Shown here: positions 55,297 to 63,733 of the stretch, piece after piece | Position numbering within the stretch: position 1 is the first letter of the stretch | How the letters are laid out: each line of letters begins with the position of its first letter | Source of the DNA: Acidovorax delafieldii | GTDB lineage: Bacteria; Pseudomonadota; Gammaproteobacteria; Burkholderiales; Burkholderiaceae_C | Assembly (NCBI RefSeq): GCF_007993815.1 | Contig: NZ_VJWE01000012.1 | Span: forward strand, 434,001 to 498,000 | Length of the DNA: 64,000 bases | Reading direction: 5' to 3' | Made by a program: the position numbers and the translations under genes | The notes under the pieces: generated by a model | Told to the model about the DNA's origin: nothing | Database searches by the model: none | The model's input: only the letters and a program-made list of their open reading frames with translations

Positions 55297-56067
55297 CTAA
55301 ATGGCAGACTCTTCGTCGGAAGCCCGTGCGGCAGGCGTGGCCTTGCCGCGGTCGGTTTCGCTGGTCTCGAACTTGCCATCGTCTTCTTCGGACGTCTCTT
55401 CGCCCTCTTCCAGTCCCTGGTCAAACGCGCGGGCCTTGGCACGCAGCACCAGCAGCATCTCGATGAACAGGTCGCGGCACTCATAGCGCAGCAGCCAGGC
55501 CATCTGCATCCAGTCGCGGTCGGCCACTTCATCGAGGTCGATGCGCGGCTGCACATAGCCCGAGGCCAGCAGCTCGTCGTCGCTCAGTGTGACGCCGTAG
55601 TCTTCGGTGGCGTCAAAGGTGCCGGTGCGGGCAAAGGCCTCGATGCGGCTCCACTTTTCGGCAAAGTAGTTGGCCAGGGCCTCGGCGCCACCCTCCAGGT
55701 CGCCAATCGCGGTGAGGAACTCCACCGGGTCGGCATCGTCGCGGAAGACCACGGCGTTGACCATGTTGCGCAGGTGGGTGTGGGTGAGGTCCTTGTACTG
55801 CTTTTCCAGCACCATCGCGCGCGCAAACTGCTCGGGCGTGACCAGCATGTTGACCACGGACGCCTTGGAGTCGTCGTACTCGTGCATCACGGCCAGGATG
55901 TCCTTGGGCGCCAGCTGGTCCAGCACCACCATCAGCGCGCCGTCGCCATCGCTGTCGGCCAGTTCGGCCAGCGCCGACTCGGCGCCCACGATGTCACCGG
56001 CCGCAATGAGGCTGGTGGTCTTGGTGATCAGGGCCAGGTGTTGGTTGCTGCTGCTCATGGTCGTCAT
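55297..56067 (-). CDS. Uncharacterised protein of the J-domain operon (256 aa)
   Basis: I do not recognise this 256-residue protein. It is helical and acidic: AAGDIVGAESALAELADSDG, QLAPKDILAVMHEYDDSKAS and MQMAWLLRYECRDLFIEMLL. The last 40 residues are Glu/Asp/Thr-rich and probably disordered. Its ATG overlaps the preceding stop (ATGA, 56064-56067), so translation is coupled; a second ATG lies 9 bases further in. Close to the J-domain gene, an adaptor or client role is possible but only inferred. Confidence 0.8.
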   Translation of the reverse strand: MTTMSSSNQHLALITKTTSLIAAGDIVGAESALAELADSDGDGALMVVLDQLAPKDILAVMHEYDDSKASVVNMLVTPEQFARAMVLEKQYKDLTHTHLRNMVNAVVFRDDADPVEFLTAIGDLEGGAEALANYFAEKWSRIEAFARTGTFDATEDYGVTLSDDELLASGYVQPRIDLDEVADRDWMQMAWLLRYECRDLFIEMLLVLRAKARAFDQGLEEGEETSEEDDGKFETSETDRGKATPAARASDEESAI

Positions 56068-56639
56068 TCCTTGCGCTCAAAGCCCACATCGGCCAGCCAG
56101 TTGGCGCTGGACTCTTCGCGCGTACGGCTGTTTTGCGGGTCCACCGCGTCGTCGGCACTCAGGGCGCTGTAGTCATCGTCGTGTTCGGCGGCATCTTCAC
56201 CATCGTCCTCGGCATCGCTGTCGCCATGCGACGCTGCAGCCGGAGCCAGGCGCGCGTGCTGTTGCAGGTATTCCAGGCCGGCGGCTACCGTCAGAAAGCG
56301 TGCGCCCTGGGGCTCGCGCAACACGGTCTGGGCCAGACTCATTGCCCAGGGCTCCAACGCTACGGCATGGGTCAGGCTGTGCCAGTCGGGCAGCTCGTTC
56401 ACCGGCAAGCCCAACAGATGCTCCAGTGCAGCCGGTTTGGTAAAGCGAAAGCCCCGGTGAAAGACCACGGCCACCATTTCGGGGGCCAGTTCCATCATCT
56501 GCACCAAAAACGCCATCTCGTTGCGCTTTTCGGCCAGGCGCTTGCGCAGAACGTCGTTGCCCTCGGAGTCGGACACCAGGTCGTCCAGCTCGGCCTGGTA
56601 GGCCGAGCGCAGGTCATAAAAATAGGGAGAAAGTTTCAC
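56064..56639 (-). CDS. Uncharacterised protein of the J-domain operon (191 aa)
   Basis: 191 residues, unrecognised. Starts at GTG 56639, overlapping the J-domain stop by three bases. The N-terminal half is helical and charged (KLSPYFYDLRSAYQAELDDL, RKRLAEKRNEMAFLVQMMEL), with an aromatic centre PDWHSLTHAVALEPWAMSLA. The last 60 residues are Asp/Glu-rich. The 'SPYFYDLR' helical start recalls the non-J part of HscB-type co-chaperones, but I cannot claim homology. Confidence 0.8.
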   Translation of the reverse strand: MKLSPYFYDLRSAYQAELDDLVSDSEGNDVLRKRLAEKRNEMAFLVQMMELAPEMVAVVFHRGFRFTKPAALEHLLGLPVNELPDWHSLTHAVALEPWAMSLAQTVLREPQGARFLTVAAGLEYLQQHARLAPAAASHGDSDAEDDGEDAAEHDDDYSALSADDAVDPQNSRTREESSANWLADVGFERKE

Positions 56640-56932
56640 AGGGCGGAAGGATGAGAAAGAATGCGTGCGCTGTAGGCCTGCCAGATCTCCTGGGCGGTCT
56701 GCAGCGGGTCGTCCAGCAGATTGCGGCGGCGGTTGTCGTCATAGGCCTGGCGGGCGTCGTCGTCAGACAGCACCTCATAGGCCTTTTGCACCTCGGCAAA
56801 GCGCTGTGCGGCGTCGGGCGCCGTGTTGCGGTCGGGGTGGTAGAACGAGGCCTTCTGGCGAAAAGCCTTCTTGATGTCCGCCAGCGACGCGTTGGCCGCC
56901 AGCCCAAGGGCTGCGTAGTGGTCAGCAGTCAT
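56636..56932 (-). CDS. Small J-domain (DnaJ-like) protein
   Basis: 98 residues, almost only a J domain: DHYAALGLAANASLADIKKA, the HPD motif in ASFYHPDRN, and FAEVQKAYEVLSDDDARQAYDDNRR. It has no G/F or zinc region (type III J protein). It should stimulate an Hsp70 ATPase; the client binding is presumably supplied by the coupled downstream genes. It leads the four-gene unit. Confidence 0.9.
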   Translation of the reverse strand: MTADHYAALGLAANASLADIKKAFRQKASFYHPDRNTAPDAAQRFAEVQKAYEVLSDDDARQAYDDNRRRNLLDDPLQTAQEIWQAYSARILSHPSAL

Positions 56933-57016
56933 GAAACAGTCAGTCCGTCCGTCAAAGCCAGGGGCGCCATCCAGGACACCCTCTTCAGCACCTGTGCCGG
57001 CGCCTGCGCGCGCACA

Positions 57017-57730
57017 TCAACCACCCAGGCTCACAAACACGTTTTGCACGTCGTCGTTCGAATCGATGGCCGCCAGGAAGTTCTCAACCTCCTCCAGCTG
57101 CTCAGCCGTGAGGTTGGCGGGGTTCACAGGGTTCTTGGGCTTGTACCCCAGCTTGGCGGACAGCACCGTGAAGCCGTGGGCGGGCAGCGCGCGGCTGACC
57201 AGGTCGAGGTCGGTGGGGTCGGTCCAGAAGGTGGTGGTGCCCTCTTCGTCGCCCGCTTCAAAGTCCTGCGCACCGGCCTCGATGGCGGCCAGTTCGGGGT
57301 CAGCGTCGGGGGTGGCGGGCTCGGCTTCGATCATGCCGACATGGTTGAAATCCCAGGCCACCGAGCCTGAGGTGCCCAGTTGGCCCTTGCGGAACAGCAC
57401 GCGCATCTCGGGGGCCGTGCGGTTCACGTTGTCGGTCAGGCATTCAACCATCACGGCCACCTGATGGGGGGCAAAACCTTCGTAGATCACGCGTTCGTAG
57501 TTCACCGCGTCCGCGCCGGTGCCCGAGCCCTTCTTGATGGCACGCTCCAGCGTGTCCTTGGGCATGGAGGCCTTGCGAGCCTGCTCCACCACCAGGCGCA
57601 GGCGGGCATTGCTGGCCGGGTCGGCACCGCCGCGCGCAGCCACGGTGATTTCCTTGACCAGCTTGCCAAACAGCTTGCCCTTGGCGTCGGCCACCTGTGC
57701 CTTGCCTTTTGCTTTCCACTGCGCGCCCAT
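57017..57730 (-). CDS. YebC/PmpR-family regulatory protein (copy 2)
   Basis: 237 residues, starting [20 protein letters not shown], which is the YebC-II style (compare E. coli YeeN). [20 protein letters not shown] and [20 protein letters not shown] align with copy 1 at 32257-32976. The start at 57730 has AAAAGAGA before it; the longer frame to 57886 is not family-like. Role as regulator or translation factor is inferred from the family. Confidence 0.93.
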   Translation of the reverse strand: MGAQWKAKGKAQVADAKGKLFGKLVKEITVAARGGADPASNARLRLVVEQARKASMPKDTLERAIKKGSGTGADAVNYERVIYEGFAPHQVAVMVECLTDNVNRTAPEMRVLFRKGQLGTSGSVAWDFNHVGMIEAEPATPDADPELAAIEAGAQDFEAGDEEGTTTFWTDPTDLDLVSRALPAHGFTVLSAKLGYKPKNPVNPANLTAEQLEEVENFLAAIDSNDDVQNVFVSLGG

Positions 57731-58007
57731 GATGGATCTCTTTTCCTTGATGTGAATGCGGCGCGCTGGGGCGCCGTGTGTGGGAGTTACTGCAGCCATG
57801 CAGGAGCCGCCGGGAGGAAAAACGCCTCCCGAACAGCCCCCAGAGGATGGGTGTGCAACTTCCGACCGAACCCTATAGGGTACCACTGACCACTATGGAC
57901 ACTTTCGTTGTCCTTCCGCCACGCTCTCCGCCAGTTGCACGCAGCGGTGCAGTTAACCTCGGCGACATGCGCAAAGCTCCTTCCTTTGACCCCTGCCCGG
58001 TGCACTG

Positions 58008-59237
58008 ATGCTCAACACCCTTTGGCTGGGCTTTTTCCTCACGGCGGCCATCGCGGCCCTGGCCCAATGGCTGGTGGGGGGCAACGCCCAGATTTTTGCG
58101 GCCATGGTCGAAGCGCTGTTTGCCATGGCCAAACTGTCGGTCGAGGTGATGGTGCTGCTGTTTGGCACCCTCACGCTGTGGCTGGGCTTTTTGCGGATTG
58201 CCGAGAGGGCGGGCCTGGTCGATGCCCTGGCCCGGTGGCTGGCCCCACTGTTCTTGCGCCTGATGCCGGGTGTGCCCCGGGGCCACCCTGCTCTGGGCCT
58301 GATGACGCTGAACTTTGCCGCCAACGCCCTCGGGCTGGACAACGCGGCCACGCCCATGGGCCTGAAGGCCATGAAGGCCCTGCAGGAGCTGAACCCCGAG
58401 CCCGACACCGCCACCAACGCACAGATCCTGTTCCTGGTGCTCAACGCCTCGTCCCTCACGCTGCTGCCGGTGACCATCTTCATGTACCGCATGCAGCAGG
58501 GTGCGCCCGACCCGACGCTGGTCTTCCTGCCCATCCTGCTGGCCACGTCTGCCTCCACCCTGGTGGGGCTGCTGAGCGTGGCCGTGGTGCAGCGCCTGCC
58601 GCTGTGGAGCCCCGTGGTGCTGGCCTACCTGCTGCCCGTGGCGCTGGTGCTGGGCGGGTTCATGGCGCTGCTGACCACGCTGAGTGCCGCCGCACTGGCA
58701 TCCCTGTCGTCGCTGCTGGGCAACCTCACGCTGTTTGCGCTGGTCGTGCTGTTTGTGGCGCTGGGCGCGTGGCGCAAGGTGCCGGTGTACGAGGCGTTTA
58801 TCGAGGGCGCGCGCGAAGGCTTTGACGTAGCCAAGGGTCTGCTGCCCTATCTGGTGGCCATGCTGTGCGCCGTGGGCGTGTTCCGGGCCTCGGGCGCGCT
58901 GGGCTACGTGCTGGATGGCATCCGCTGGTGCGTGACCACGCTGGGCGCCGACGCCCGGTTTGTGGACGCGCTGCCCACCGCCCTGGTCAAGCCGTTCTCA
59001 GGCAGCGCGGCGCGCGCCATGCTCATCGAGACCATGCAGACCCAGGGCGTAGACAGCTTCGCCGCCCTGGCCGCCGCCACCATCCAGGGCAGCACCGAGA
59101 CCACGTTTTATGTGCTGGCCGTGTACTTTGGAGCGGTGGGCATCCAACGCGCACGGCACGCCGTGGGCTGCGCGCTGCTGGCCGAGCTGGCGGGCGTGGT
59201 GGCCGCCATTGTGGTGTGCTACCGATTTTTTGGATAG
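58008..59237 (+). CDS. SpmA/SpmB-type fused membrane protein (nucleoside-recognition domains)
   Basis: 409 residues, about ten to twelve helices, with two 'Gate' domains: VMVLLFGTLTLWLGFLRIAE ... LNFAANALGLDNAATPMGLK, and LLPYLVAMLCAVGVFRASGA ... PTALVKPFSGSAARAMLIE with IQGSTETTFYVLAVYFGAVG. In Bacillus, SpmA and SpmB are separate spore-maturation proteins; fused versions occur in non-spore-formers such as this. Transport role suspected, substrate unknown. Confidence 0.9.
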   Translation: MLNTLWLGFFLTAAIAALAQWLVGGNAQIFAAMVEALFAMAKLSVEVMVLLFGTLTLWLGFLRIAERAGLVDALARWLAPLFLRLMPGVPRGHPALGLMTLNFAANALGLDNAATPMGLKAMKALQELNPEPDTATNAQILFLVLNASSLTLLPVTIFMYRMQQGAPDPTLVFLPILLATSASTLVGLLSVAVVQRLPLWSPVVLAYLLPVALVLGGFMALLTTLSAAALASLSSLLGNLTLFALVVLFVALGAWRKVPVYEAFIEGAREGFDVAKGLLPYLVAMLCAVGVFRASGALGYVLDGIRWCVTTLGADARFVDALPTALVKPFSGSAARAMLIETMQTQGVDSFAALAAATIQGSTETTFYVLAVYFGAVGIQRARHAVGCALLAELAGVVAAIVVCYRFFG

Positions 59238-59247
59238 TTTTTGCTGG

Positions 59248-59291
59248 TAGCGCTAGTGCAATATGCCTTGGCAGCTATCAATTAAGTAGCA
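59248..59291 (+). repeat. AT-rich intergenic repeat, copy 9
   Basis: GGTAGCGCTAGTGCAATATG then CCTTGGCAGCTATCAATTAA and GTAGC. Between the convergent SpmAB-type and kinase genes. Confidence 0.8.
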
Positions 59292-59300
59292 ATCAGAGCA

Positions 59301-60629
59301 TCAACCGCCAGCGGGCCCTGGCGCAGCCACCAGCTCCCACTCAGCCAGCTGCTCGTTGGTGGCAATCAGCCGCCCGACCAGCAGCTTGATGAAGGCCTTG
59401 TCAAAGCGCGACTGCAAATCCTCCGACGCCTCGCGCAGCGCAGGGTTGCGCACCTTGAGCACCAGCACCTCGGTCTCGGCCACGGCGGTGGCGGTGCGGA
59501 TGCGGTTGTCGGGACGCAGGTAGGTCATCTCGCCCAAGGTCACGCCGGGGCCCAGCGTGCTGAGGTTCCAACCCTGGCGGCTGACGGCCACCTGGCCTTC
59601 GATGAGGATGCAGAACGAGTCGCCGGGCGTGTTCTCGCGCATCAGCACCGTGCCCTGCTCCAGCCGGCGCCAGCTGCCCAGGCGCATCAGCTCCCACAGC
59701 GCCACGTCGTGAAAGTCGGCAAAAAACGGCAGCGCCCGCAGGCGTGCAAAGCGCTCGGCCTCGGTGTCCTGCGACTTCTGGCGGGGCAGGCCCCGGTGCG
59801 CCGCCAGCAGCGCCTGGGCAAAGTCGGCCCAGGTGGCAAAGCGGTCGGCGGGCTGCTTGGCCAGCGCACGCAGCAACACCTCGTCCACATGCGCAGGCAA
59901 CGACGCCCGCAGCAGGCTGGGCCGGGTGGGCGTCTCGTTGCTGATCTTGTAGAGCGTCGCGAAGTCGGTGTCGCCATCAAACGGGCGGCGGCCGGTGAGC
60001 AGCTCGTACACCACCACGGCCAGCGAAAACATGTCGCTGTGGTGGGTGAGGTCCTGCTCGCGCACCTGTTCGGGCGACATGTACGAGGGCGACCCCACCA
60101 GGCCGGACAGCTGCGTGGCATCGCTGCGCAACGACAGGGCGGCGCCAAAGTCGGTCAGCTTCACATCGCCGCCGCGCGCCAGCATCAGGTTGGCGGGCTT
60201 GATGTCGCGGTGCACCAGGCCCTCGCGGTAGGCGTATTCGAGCGCGTTGCAGCACTTGAAGGCAATGTCCAGCACCTGGGGCACGGGCAGCAAGGTGTCG
60301 GGCGTTGCAAAGTCGGACAGCGGCTGGCCGTCCACGTATTCGAGCACCAGATAGGGCGGCAGCGCTTCTTCGTCCGCATCCAGCAGGCGCACGATGTTGG
60401 GGTGGCGCAGGCGGCCCGACAGCGCGGCCTCGTTGCGCAGCAGCTTGCGGTAGCGCTCGGCCTGCTCGGGCACCTTCAGCAGGTGCGCGTGGGTCTGCTT
60501 GATGGCCACCTTGCGGCCCCGGAAGCCGTCGAGCCCCAGGTACACGATGCCACTGGCGCCCCGCCCCAGTTCACGCTCGATGCGGTACTTGCCGATGTTG
60601 GCGGGCGGTGCAGAGGTGGCAGTGGCCAT
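59301..60629 (-). CDS. Ser/Thr protein kinase fused to a cyclic-nucleotide-binding domain
   Basis: 442 residues. Residues 14-275 are a Hanks-type kinase: GRGASGIVYLG loop, Lys44 in KVAIK, catalytic Asp142 in HRDIKPANLML, Asp160 in TDFGAAL, and SPSYMSPEQVREQ. The kinase should be active. From about 298, RFARLRALPFFADFHDVALW begins a Crp/cNMP-type domain with GTVLMRENTPGDSFCILIEG and LGEMTYLRPDNRIRTATA. There is no membrane helix or HTH. A nucleotide may regulate the kinase. The PBC cassette keeps Glu but is otherwise unusual, so cAMP/c-di-GMP binding is unproven. Confidence 0.93.
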   Translation of the reverse strand: MATATSAPPANIGKYRIERELGRGASGIVYLGLDGFRGRKVAIKQTHAHLLKVPEQAERYRKLLRNEAALSGRLRHPNIVRLLDADEEALPPYLVLEYVDGQPLSDFATPDTLLPVPQVLDIAFKCCNALEYAYREGLVHRDIKPANLMLARGGDVKLTDFGAALSLRSDATQLSGLVGSPSYMSPEQVREQDLTHHSDMFSLAVVVYELLTGRRPFDGDTDFATLYKISNETPTRPSLLRASLPAHVDEVLLRALAKQPADRFATWADFAQALLAAHRGLPRQKSQDTEAERFARLRALPFFADFHDVALWELMRLGSWRRLEQGTVLMRENTPGDSFCILIEGQVAVSRQGWNLSTLGPGVTLGEMTYLRPDNRIRTATAVAETEVLVLKVRNPALREASEDLQSRFDKAFIKLLVGRLIATNEQLAEWELVAAPGPAGG

Positions 60630-60666
60630 GGCGGGCTCCCGGTCAGGGTGGGCAGTTCAGGTGGGG

Positions 60667-61914
60667 TCAGGCTCCGGCCAGCGCCTGCTCAAAGTCGGCC
60701 AGCAGGTCGTCCGCCTCTTCCAGGCCCACCGACAGGCGGATCATGCTGTCGGCAATGCCCATGGTGGCGCGCACGGCGGGGCCGGCCTCCCAAAAGATGG
60801 TGTGCGCCACCGGGATGATCAGCGTGCGCGTGTCGGCCAGCCCCGTGGCTTTGATGGGCAACTGCAGGCGGTTGCACACGGCCAGGCACTGGTCGGGGTT
60901 GCGCAGCTCGAACGACAGCAGCCACGAGCCCGCCTTGAGGTGCTTGCGCGCAAAGGCGTGCTGCGGGTGCGAGGGCAGCATGGGGTACAGCACGCGCGAG
61001 ACGGCCGGGTGCGCCTCCAGCCGCTGCGCCAGCGCCAGGGCGGTGGCACTGGTGCGGTCCATGCGCAGCGACAAAGTCTCCGCGCCCAGGGCCAGCTGGT
61101 GGGCGGCGTGGGACGACAGCGTGCCGCCCATGTCGCGCAGGCCCTTTTTGCGCAGCTGCTGCAGGCCCCAGCCCTTCGCGTCGCCCTTGCGGTAGGCCGC
61201 AAAGATGTTGGGGTAGCCCGACCAGTCGTACAGGCCCGTGTCGGTGATGGCGCCGCCCAGCGCATCGCCCTGCCCGCCAATGCTCTTGGTGAGCGAGTTG
61301 ACCACCAGCCCCGCGCCCACCGTGGCTGCGCGGAACAGGTAGGGCGATGCCACGGTGTTGTCCACCACGTAGAGCGCGCCATGCGCCTTGCACAGCGCGC
61401 CAATGCCTTCCAGGTCGGGGATCTGCGTGCCGGGGTTGGCAATGGTTTCGACAAACACCATGCGGGTGTTGGGGCGCAGCGCGGCAGCCACATTGGCCGC
61501 ATCGGTCACGTCCACCGTGGTCACTTCAATGCCCAGGTCGGCCAACGTGCCGAACACGCTGTTGGTGTTGCCAAACACGAACTGGCTGGCCACCAGATGG
61601 TCGCCCGCCTTGAGCAGGGTGAGGAACACCGCGCAGATGCCCGCCATGCCGGTGGAGAACACGATGGAGCCGTGACCGCGCTCCATCTGCGTGATCTTGG
61701 CCTCCAGCGCCGCCGTGGTGGGCGTGCCCTGGCGCGCGTAGTTGAAGCCGCCCTTGGCGGTGCCCTGGAAGACGGCGATCAGGTCCTCGACATTCTCGTA
61801 GCCGTACTGCACCGAGGTGTGGATGGGCTTGTGGATGGCCCCGTGCTCGGCGCCGCCCAGGCGGTCGGCATGCACGATCTGGGTGGTGAAACTGTGGTTC
61901 TGCGGTGTCGTCAT
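60667..61914 (-). CDS. Cystathionine gamma-synthase family PLP enzyme
   Basis: Trans-sulfuration enzyme of fold type I, 415 residues. TSVQYGYENVEDLIAVFQGT and NYARQGTPTTAALEAKITQM open the family fold; YVVDNTVASPYLFRAATVGA and the PLP lysine in VNSLTKSIGGQGDALGG follow. The lysine region (SLTKSIGGQGDALGG) differs from standard MetB (SxTKYxxGHSD), so an O-acetylhomoserine sulfhydrylase-like or methionine gamma-lyase-like reaction is possible. Lies 37 bases upstream of the kinase gene on the same strand. Confidence 0.87.
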   Translation of the reverse strand: MTTPQNHSFTTQIVHADRLGGAEHGAIHKPIHTSVQYGYENVEDLIAVFQGTAKGGFNYARQGTPTTAALEAKITQMERGHGSIVFSTGMAGICAVFLTLLKAGDHLVASQFVFGNTNSVFGTLADLGIEVTTVDVTDAANVAAALRPNTRMVFVETIANPGTQIPDLEGIGALCKAHGALYVVDNTVASPYLFRAATVGAGLVVNSLTKSIGGQGDALGGAITDTGLYDWSGYPNIFAAYRKGDAKGWGLQQLRKKGLRDMGGTLSSHAAHQLALGAETLSLRMDRTSATALALAQRLEAHPAVSRVLYPMLPSHPQHAFARKHLKAGSWLLSFELRNPDQCLAVCNRLQLPIKATGLADTRTLIIPVAHTIFWEAGPAVRATMGIADSMIRLSVGLEEADDLLADFEQALAGA

Positions 61915-62024
61915 AAAAATCTGCGCTGTTTCTGCGTGGCTACTTACAAGACGGGGCGATCACTACTGGCGCGCCCTGATGCCAGTGCACCCGTGGAACT
62001 GGCTTTGCCAGGCCACCGGGTGCG
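61915..62024. other. Intergenic region with no identified element
   Basis: Before the hairpin repeat the gap upstream of the cystathionine gamma-synthase family gene shows no frame or RNA I can support; it likely holds that gene's promoter. Confidence 0.35.
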
Positions 62025-62062
62025 TCCCCCTCCGGGGGAAGGCGCGCAGCGCCTCAGGGGGA
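62025..62062 (+). repeat. GC-rich hairpin repeat, copy 2
   Basis: TCCCCC-tcc-GGGGGAAGG, then GGCGC-gca-GCGCC and TCAGGGGGA. Same right half as the 55227-55289 copy. Ends two bases before the sbcB stop, on the downstream side of that gene. Confidence 0.75.
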
Positions 62063-62063
62063 G

Positions 62064-63512
62064 TCATCGCTCCGGTGCGATGTGTTCAGCGTAATCGTAC
62101 AAGGCGCCCAGAATGTCCTGCGTCCGCTCGTCGTCGGCGGTCTCCGAGAGTTCGTCGATTTCGGTGAACAGCTGCTCTACCGTTCGCGCCCCGCCCTGCC
62201 CGTCGAACAGGCAGGCGGCGCGGTGCGCCTCCCAGCGTTCCTGCTCCTCGGGCGACAGCGTCTGCGGAAAGTTGCGCGCCCGGTAGCGCCACAGCAGCTC
62301 GGCCAGGCGCGGGTCATCAAAGTTCGCACGCGCCTTGGCCAGTTGGTCGCCGCTCAGGGTGCGCAGGTCGTTCAGCAAGCGCCGGTCGTTGTTGCCCACA
62401 AAACCGCCGTACAGGTCCTGGTCCACATCCGGTGCCGGCTCTTGCGGGCGGGCAAACACCGCCGGCCAGATGCCGCTCATGTCGGGCAGCGCGCGCGCCA
62501 CCTCGGCGTGCTGTGCGGCCTGGGCCAGGTCGATGCCCCAGCGCTGCGCCAGCGCGGGCGTGAGCGTGTTCACATTGCCCACCACCATGGGCGACTTGTT
62601 CAGGTGGATGGTCTTGATGGGCAGGCGCGTGACGCCCTCGGGCAGCGCGTCGGCCTTGCTGAACATGCGCAGGCGGATGTCCTCCACATTCAGCGTGGCC
62701 AGCTCGCGTGGGTCGTGGGCCAGGTCCCAGGCGATCAGCTCGTTCTTGTTGGTGGGGTGGCTGGCCAGCGGCCACATCACAGCCAGGCAGCCGCGCTCGG
62801 TGGGGAACATGCCCGAGACATGCAAAAAAGCCCGCGCCGTGGCCGTGGTGGCGGGCAGGCGCAGTTCGGCGGCCACACGGTCTTTCTTGTGCAGGCTGAG
62901 CGCAAAGTCAAACAGCTTGGTGTTGTGCTGGCGAATCAGCCGTGCCAGCGCAATGGTGGCGCGCACGTCCGACAGCGCATCGTGCGCGGCATCGTGCTGC
63001 AGGCCGTTGGCCTTGGACAGGTGCTCCAGCTTGAAGCTGGGCGTCACGCCGTCTTCCTTCTTGGGCCAGGTGATGCCGTCGGGCCGCAGCGCATAGGTCA
63101 TGCGCACCACGTCCAGCAGGTCCCAGCGGCCGCACTGGTTCTGCCACTCGCGCGCATAGGGGTCGATGAGGTTGCGCCAGAACATGAAGCGCGTGATCTC
63201 GTCGTCGAACCGGATGGTGTTGTAGCCCACGCCAATGGTGCCGGGCTGGGCGAACTCGGACTCGATGCGCGCGGCAAACTGGTGCTCGGGCACACCCTGC
63301 TCCAGGCACTGCTGGGGCGTGATGCCGGTGATGAGGCACGACACCGGGTCGGGCAGATAGTCGTTGGCGGGCTGGCAGTACAGCATCAGCGGCTCGCCGA
63401 TTTCGTTCAGCTCGGCATCGGTGCGGATGGCCGCGAACTGCGCGGGCCGGTCGCGGCGCGTGTTGGCGCCAAAGGTTTCGTAGTCGTGCCAGAGAAAGGT
63501 GTGGGGCGCCAT
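62064..63512 (-). CDS. sbcB: Exodeoxyribonuclease I
   Basis: 3'-5' single-strand DNA exonuclease for recombination and repair. 482 residues, DEDDh fold: TFLWHDYETFGANTRRDRPA at the start (Asp/Glu pair), IGVGYNTIRFDDEITRFMFW in the middle, and KANGLQHDAAHDALSDVRAT supplies the last His-Asp pair. The SH3-like and C-terminal parts (RYRARNFPQTLSPEEQERWE) match. Start MAPHTFLWH at 63512, not the longer frame to 63599. Confidence 0.95.
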   Translation of the reverse strand: MAPHTFLWHDYETFGANTRRDRPAQFAAIRTDAELNEIGEPLMLYCQPANDYLPDPVSCLITGITPQQCLEQGVPEHQFAARIESEFAQPGTIGVGYNTIRFDDEITRFMFWRNLIDPYAREWQNQCGRWDLLDVVRMTYALRPDGITWPKKEDGVTPSFKLEHLSKANGLQHDAAHDALSDVRATIALARLIRQHNTKLFDFALSLHKKDRVAAELRLPATTATARAFLHVSGMFPTERGCLAVMWPLASHPTNKNELIAWDLAHDPRELATLNVEDIRLRMFSKADALPEGVTRLPIKTIHLNKSPMVVGNVNTLTPALAQRWGIDLAQAAQHAEVARALPDMSGIWPAVFARPQEPAPDVDQDLYGGFVGNNDRRLLNDLRTLSGDQLAKARANFDDPRLAELLWRYRARNFPQTLSPEEQERWEAHRAACLFDGQGGARTVEQLFTEIDELSETADDERTQDILGALYDYAEHIAPER

Positions 63513-63617
63513 GGTCGGTAGGCTAACAGGGGGCTGCAGGCGGAGGCTCGCGCACGGCGGGCGGGGCGCAAGGCGATAAAGCCGCCACTGTAACCGCATT
63601 TTTCAGTGTTTTTGGCC

Positions 63618-63664
63618 GCAAGCGCTAGTGGAACATGCGCAAGCAGCTATCAAAAACATAGTAA
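63618..63664 (+). repeat. AT-rich intergenic repeat, copy 10
   Basis: CGCAAGCGCTAGTGGAACAT, then GCGCAAGCAGCTATCAAAAA. Long form, between the divergent sbcB and lipoprotein genes. Confidence 0.8.
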
Positions 63665-63733
63665 ATATATTCACCATACGGACTGATGCACATTCGCCCC
63701 CTGTACGCGGGCTGGCACGCGGGACAATGGCGC

